64,000 nucleotides of DNA, taken from the NCBI GenBank assembly GCA_014549065.1, contig JACDOX010000038.1, positions 62,001 to 126,000 of the forward strand. The letters run 5' to 3'. Shown here one piece after another: positions 59,641 through 64,000 of the stretch; position 1 is the stretch's first letter, and each line of letters starts with the position of its first letter. The stretch is from Cardinalis cardinalis. Lineage: Eukaryota > Chordata > Aves > Passeriformes > Cardinalidae. The translations under genes and the position numbers were made by a program. The notes under the pieces were generated by a model that was given only the letters and a program-made list of their open reading frames with translations, had not been told where the DNA came from and ran no database searches.

Positions 59641-60538
59641 AACTGAGGAAATAAACCTAAGAGAAACGAGCACCAGAAGCTGCCACACAAAATGTGGCCC
59701 AATTTGAAAACTTAAAGGGGAGTAAGAAAACGGCTGTCAAGCAGCCTCTCAGGCTTGGCATGGTGGGAGACATTGCAGCATGCAGCCAGCCCAGCAGAAG
59801 GCGATTAAATAAGACCGTCAAACTGCTGACTCAGCAGAAGACAGCACAACTCCCAGCACATTTTAGAATTAAACCCAGGTCAGTAAATGCCAGGTCCTTT
59901 CACAAGGAAGGAAGGCCAAAGCTTGGTGACAGAAACTCAGACACCACTGCAAGGCAAGGCAAGAGTCAGATCTGGGATCTAATGTTACCAAAGGCAGTCT
60001 GAAAAAAATTACAGACTCAGGGAAAACACAGTTCAGGCACAGGGAAAACAAAGGATGCTGAACATATTGTATGCTCAAATCAATGACACTGAGAGCATGC
60101 CAGAGCTCATGAGCAGCGAGAGTAACTCAAACACAGAATAGTTCCAGTGATAACCACAGCTTTAACGCTGAAAAACCATTGAAAAACAGCAAAGAAGTTT
60201 ACACGTAACAGTGCAGAGAAGACCACAAGGGAACAGACTGTCCTGGTCTAGTAAAAAACACTGTCAAGATGCAGTTCAGCATCGAGCCAAGTCAAGCACA
60301 TACAACCAGGGTTCGAACACAAAACAAGGAGCATGTGAGAACAAGCACGGGAACACGGAACCAACACCAGAGGAAAGAAGCAAACCAAGCCGAAGACACA
60401 ACAAACATGCTATTTTTTACTTAGAAGTGTCTGAGCCATTTCCTATTAGGAAAACCTTATTTCAAATTAATTCAGAAGCAAATGTGGCCAGGCTTTTACT
60501 GTAGGAAAAATCAAACTGCCAAAATCTTATCAAAACAA

Positions 60539-60590
60539 ATAGAGAAGCAGAGGAGGAGGAAGAGAAAGAAAAAGGCAAAAGAAAGAAAAA
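60539..60590 (+). repeat. Purine-rich tract
   Basis: About 52 bp of almost pure A/G (agcagaggaggaggaagaga, then aagaaaaaggcaaaagaaag). Confidence 0.7.
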
Positions 60591-61185
60591 CCTATGGTGC
60601 TATGAATATGCAGCACTTCCCTTCTCTCAAGCCCCATGGAAGGAAAACAGAGCCTCCAGTTAATAACATTCAGATAATGTAAAAATAGAAAAAGCNAAGG
60701 ATTCACAGGCCAAGCAAAGATGTCGTTGACATGAGACAGTTTCAAGCAAATGCAACTGAACAGATGAAAACACACCCTTAGGCACTGGGGGCACGTTCAC
60801 TCACTCTGAGTCTCCTTCAGCTGCAGCTCTGCTAGTTCTTTCTCCAGACTCAGTTTGGTTGGCTGCTAGCTTTCTGTGCCCTCATCTCTTCATGCATTTC
60901 AAATCTTAAACTGCCTAAATTGCCATGCTTTCTTCAGCTGCCTTTTCATGGCACAGTCTGGCCACCAAAAAGCAACAGGAAATAAACTTCCTCTTCCAAT
61001 GGCACTGTGTGGCTCCTCAGTGCTACAGACTCCCTGAAGCGATTCCCAGCAGATGACTGGGCACAAAGCAAGGGAAAGTGAAAATGGCTATGCTGTGCAT
61101 CTATCCAGGATTGAAGGATACATAACCTGTTCACGTCACTCCTGAGCGGAGTACAGATGAAGTAATTACTGTTGGGATGATAAAT

Positions 61186-61720
61186 AGTCACAGAATCACA
61201 GAATCTTAGAATATCCTCAGTTGGGAAGGACCTACAAGGATCCTTGAAGTCCANCTTCTGGCCCTGGACAGGACCATACTAGGAATCCCACCATACACCT
61301 GAGAGCATTANCCAAATACTTCTTGAACTACGGCAGCCTCGGTGCTGTGATCACTTCCCTGGGGAGCCTGTTCCAACGCCCAAACACCCATTGGGTAAAG
61401 AACCTCTTCCTAATATATAGCTTCAACCTCCCCTGGCACAGCTTCATGCCATTTCCTTGCATCCTGTCACTGGTCACAGTGAGAAGAGATCAGTGTCTGC
61501 CTGGCCACTTCCCCTTGTGAGGAACAGCTGCACTTGATCATCCTTGTGGGTCCCTTCCAACTCTGAATGTTCTGTGATTCTGTGAAGCCGCGAATTCTGT
61601 GAGACTGCTATGAGGCCTCTGCTCAGTCTCCTCTCAAGGCTGAAAAAGCCAAGTGACCTCAGCCACTTCACTCAGCTCATTTGTACATGGAATTCGGGGG
61701 AAAATCACTCCCGTGTTCAG
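61186..61720 (-). mobile_element. CR1 LINE fragment, interrupted by a smaller insertion
   Basis: The 3' end carries two copies of the octamer-type tail (tcacagaatcacagaatctt), followed by gttgggaaggacctacaagg, gttccaacgcccaaacaccc and gagaagagatcagtgtctgc. After an interruption, ctcagtctcctctcaaggct and aagtgacctcagccacttca resume the same consensus. The octamer tail is well preserved, so it is younger than the pieces at 28985 and 46540. Confidence 0.88.
61532..61602 (+). mobile_element. Very short CR1 3' end nested in another CR1
   Basis: ttgatcatccttgtgggtcc, cttccaactctgaatgttct and gtgattctgtg form a CR1 3' terminus in plus orientation, ending in the typical ATTCTGTG octamer. It lies inside the minus-strand CR1 at 61186-61720, so it inserted later. 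The bases after the octamer, up to about 61602, may be a decayed continuation of the tail. Confidence 0.7.
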
Positions 61721-64000
61721 ATTGAAATTAGGGACAAAATCAAATCACCATCCCTGGTCTGGGTTTTTTGGGGGGTTTGGGGTTTTTTGAGGATGTTATA
61801 GACTCATCAGGGATGATGANAGGATGGATCCTTGATACTGTGCTGTGATAGGAATATGTACTTACTGTATCCATACCTGAAAGTTCATCTTCCCATAGCA
61901 AATCAGCTATCTCCTGCATTGAGATATGGATGTTCATTTTCAACATGCTGAGATGAAACATTTCCACAACCAATGAAATGCTGGAACACAGATACACAGC
62001 AGCATCTGACATGCCATAGAAATCTCCAAGCTGCTGGCAAGCAGGAGGGTTTCAACCAGAAGCAATGAGGCTCTGGCACTAGCACATCACCGTGTACTGG
62101 GAGTTTGTGCTGCATTGCAAGATGCNGCCTTACTAGAGGCTTTTTGGTTCTCTGTAAAGTTAGGATTATCCCCTCAGATATTAAGAAGACTGGAAATTTC
62201 CCAGCAGCATTGGGTATTTTTGAGCTGTTGCATCTTCTCAGCTGCACTCTCCAAGGACCTTTGCTGCTTTTCCCTGTCTGCCCTTTGCACTCTCAATGAG
62301 GCTCCCACAAGCCTGCACAAAGCCGGTTATAATTCTCTGCTGCCTATCAAAGCCTTCACAAGAGTTAGGCAGTTGGTGTGTAAAGCCTGCTGCCTACCAT
62401 GCTGACTAATGTTGTCTGATTGTTCCCTTGTACTCCCCCGTTGGTCCATCTGTACCCATCTGCTACCTTTTGTCTTGTAATTAAAGTGTAGCCACTTTGG
62501 GGTAAGAGCCACCTTTTTTTGCCAGTGTTCACTCAGCTCCCTGCAGAGCAGAGTCCCAAGTCCGTAACTGAGTGCTGGGGACAGCAATGATGATGTGCAA
62601 GAGGTGCATATACACTGGCAAAGGGTTACAGTGGCACTTCTCACTTTGTGGCATGAGCAAGTCAGCTGAGAGAGAGCCCCAGAGAAGAGTTCTCATGCAG
62701 AATACAACGGAGGTGAGGGCAGTCTTCTCTTGTGGCTGGATGTTGCTATCACATGCTGTTGTTAGTACACCAAGCACAATCCTCCAGGATCCAGGTTGGC
62801 AACCCCAGTAAAGGTCAGATGGCTGCTATTACCCTCATCAGCTACACCAGCAGAGAAATGGTAGGAGGCATTCTAACTACAGCCTGGGCTTAATAAAGAT
62901 CTCCAGATATTCCAATATCTGATTTGCATAAGAGGACAAGGTCTTTCCAAGAAGCTGTCATTGTTTCAATGTAAGAATTCCCTTCAGTAGCAAGGGAGTA
63001 GGGTCTGGTGGAGAAGAGCCAGAATATTTTTCTGCAGGCTCATGAATCATACAAATAGACTCCAAAATTCAAGCAAAGTCAGGAACTGCTTCAGCAAGAG
63101 GCAAAGAAAGCAGACAGCTCATAATGACATAACACACAGTGGTTAGGAAGAGACACCCAATATGTTCTCTTTGGTCAGAGATAGACCAGCTTATTATTGC
63201 AGGATGCAGTAATCCAGCAAAGACACAGTTTGACCAGCATGTCTTCAAGATTTACATAGAAGGCTTTTTCAGAAAGATTGTTCTGTTTGTCTTCTGATAA
63301 GGAGGGCTTTGTGAGGCACTGGAATCTGTCCTTCTCCTTAGGAGTCAGTGAAAGATTAACACGACCATAATTAGCCACAAATACATACAGTTAGATCCTG
63401 GGCAACTGTGAGAAGTCAGGCCAAATCCTGGCAGTGGATGCAGCACTGGTGCACAAATAAAGCCATCTGGTTGTCTGATTGAATCAGGGTCATAAGCAGA
63501 CCCATCAGATGTGACCTAGATCAGGTATCTAACGGACACTCGCTTGGGAGTGGGATATCCATAAAATATGTATTCTTTGATGCAAGTCTGCTGTCTAATG
63601 AGAAGCAAGGCATTCAGCAAATTACGGTCTCTTAGAGACATGTCCAGAAAGAACACTTCAAAAATAAGGGGGGGGAAATGCATGTACAGACTGCCATTCT
63701 AATTTCAGCCATATGTGCTTGAATCCAGAACAGTTCCTCTGCCCTAAGAGAAGCCATATCCTTCTAAAAACTGGTTCTGTGGGAACAGAATCAGTCTCTT
63801 ACTCTGAGTAGGTTTAAACAAACTTCTATGCCATTTATCCTCAGGGACAATGAGTCATAAATCCCCTTGTACACAGCAAAATTAGCAAAACAAGACTGAT
63901 TGGCAAAAACAATCCAATCTTGTCTCACTGTAAAAGGAGTCAGTGGAATAAAAAATAATTTCCTCCCTGGACACACAGGCAAGATGCCAGAACTTCACAT

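Larger units (their letters stand above)
25628..64000 (-). other. GRIN2B: Upstream GRIN2B intron sequence (at least 38.4 kb), no recognised coding exon
   Basis: Everything upstream of the first visible exon. GRIN2B encodes a domain of about 390 residues before VGKWK, and I could not find that domain's conserved segments on the minus strand here, so the simplest reading is one long intron reaching past the window. GRIN2B introns in this part are known to be very long in mammals. Contents are listed separately: CR1 pieces, a solo LTR, an old SINE-like tail, low-complexity tracts and possible enhancers. The long open frames at 33343-34732, 37271-37609, 51716-52180 and 59694-60002 have no recognisable similarity, and most lie in locally GC-rich, stop-poor sequence. 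Stretches such as 29200-36900, 39400-44700, 50000-54500 and 56600-59500 contain nothing else I can name. Confidence 0.7.

Noticed and set aside
60305..60322. ggttcgaac, resembling a tRNA B box
   Set aside because: There is no A box at the right distance and no cloverleaf around it.
61755..61792. G/T-rich run with possible G-quadruplex character
   Set aside because: Only three separated G runs of three or more are present, too few for a standard four-run quadruplex.
25628..64000. Search for the GRIN2B amino-terminal-domain exons
   Set aside because: Reverse-complement matches to the expected conserved segments before VGKWK were not found. A divergent short exon could still have been missed by eye.

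Overview
The window is vertebrate nuclear DNA, almost certainly from a bird. The evidence is CR1 LINE fragments of avian type at several levels of decay, an avian endogenous-retrovirus LTR, CpG-poor intronic sequence, and a split gene with canonical GT-AG introns. Single N bases are scattered through it, so this is a draft or consensus assembly.

The one gene I can support is GRIN2B, which encodes the GluN2B subunit of the NMDA-type ionotropic glutamate receptor. It lies on the minus strand. Seven coding exons are visible, in transcription order: 25627-25419, 25101-24930, 24260-24107, 22568-22443, 19633-19404, 3176-3016 and 100-1, the last cut by the window edge. Together they give 1152 nt, or 384 codons, with matching splice phases, no stop codon and no N. 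They encode the start of ligand-binding half S1, the glutamate-contact segment, M1, the M2 pore loop and M3, and most of S2. The amino-terminal domain, signal peptide and promoter should lie beyond 64000. The rest of S2, M4 and the long cytoplasmic tail lie before position 1.

The exon-bearing part (1-25.6 kb) has introns of about 2.9, 16.2, 2.8, 1.5, 0.67 and 0.32 kb. The remaining 38.4 kb (25628-64000) is a single large upstream intron as far as I can see. It holds ancient CR1 pieces (28985-29190, 46540-47560, 54553-54690, 61186-61720), a solo LTR (47899-48457), low-complexity tracts and a few CpG-retaining, homeobox-site-rich patches that could be enhancers.

I found no clearly new biological system. 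Three observations merit a second look. First, a CpG-rich 45-nt segment at 44720-44764 looks like an in-frame, phase-0/0 microexon on the GRIN2B strand; if spliced in, it would add 15 residues at the linker between amino-terminal and ligand-binding domains. Second, two CR1 copies 12.5 kb apart share an abruptly near-identical tract of about 215 bp, suggesting gene conversion or an assembly chimera. Third, at 56168-56213 there appears to be a templated micro-insertion: a 12-bp duplication flanks about 20 bp copied from a site 1 kb away.
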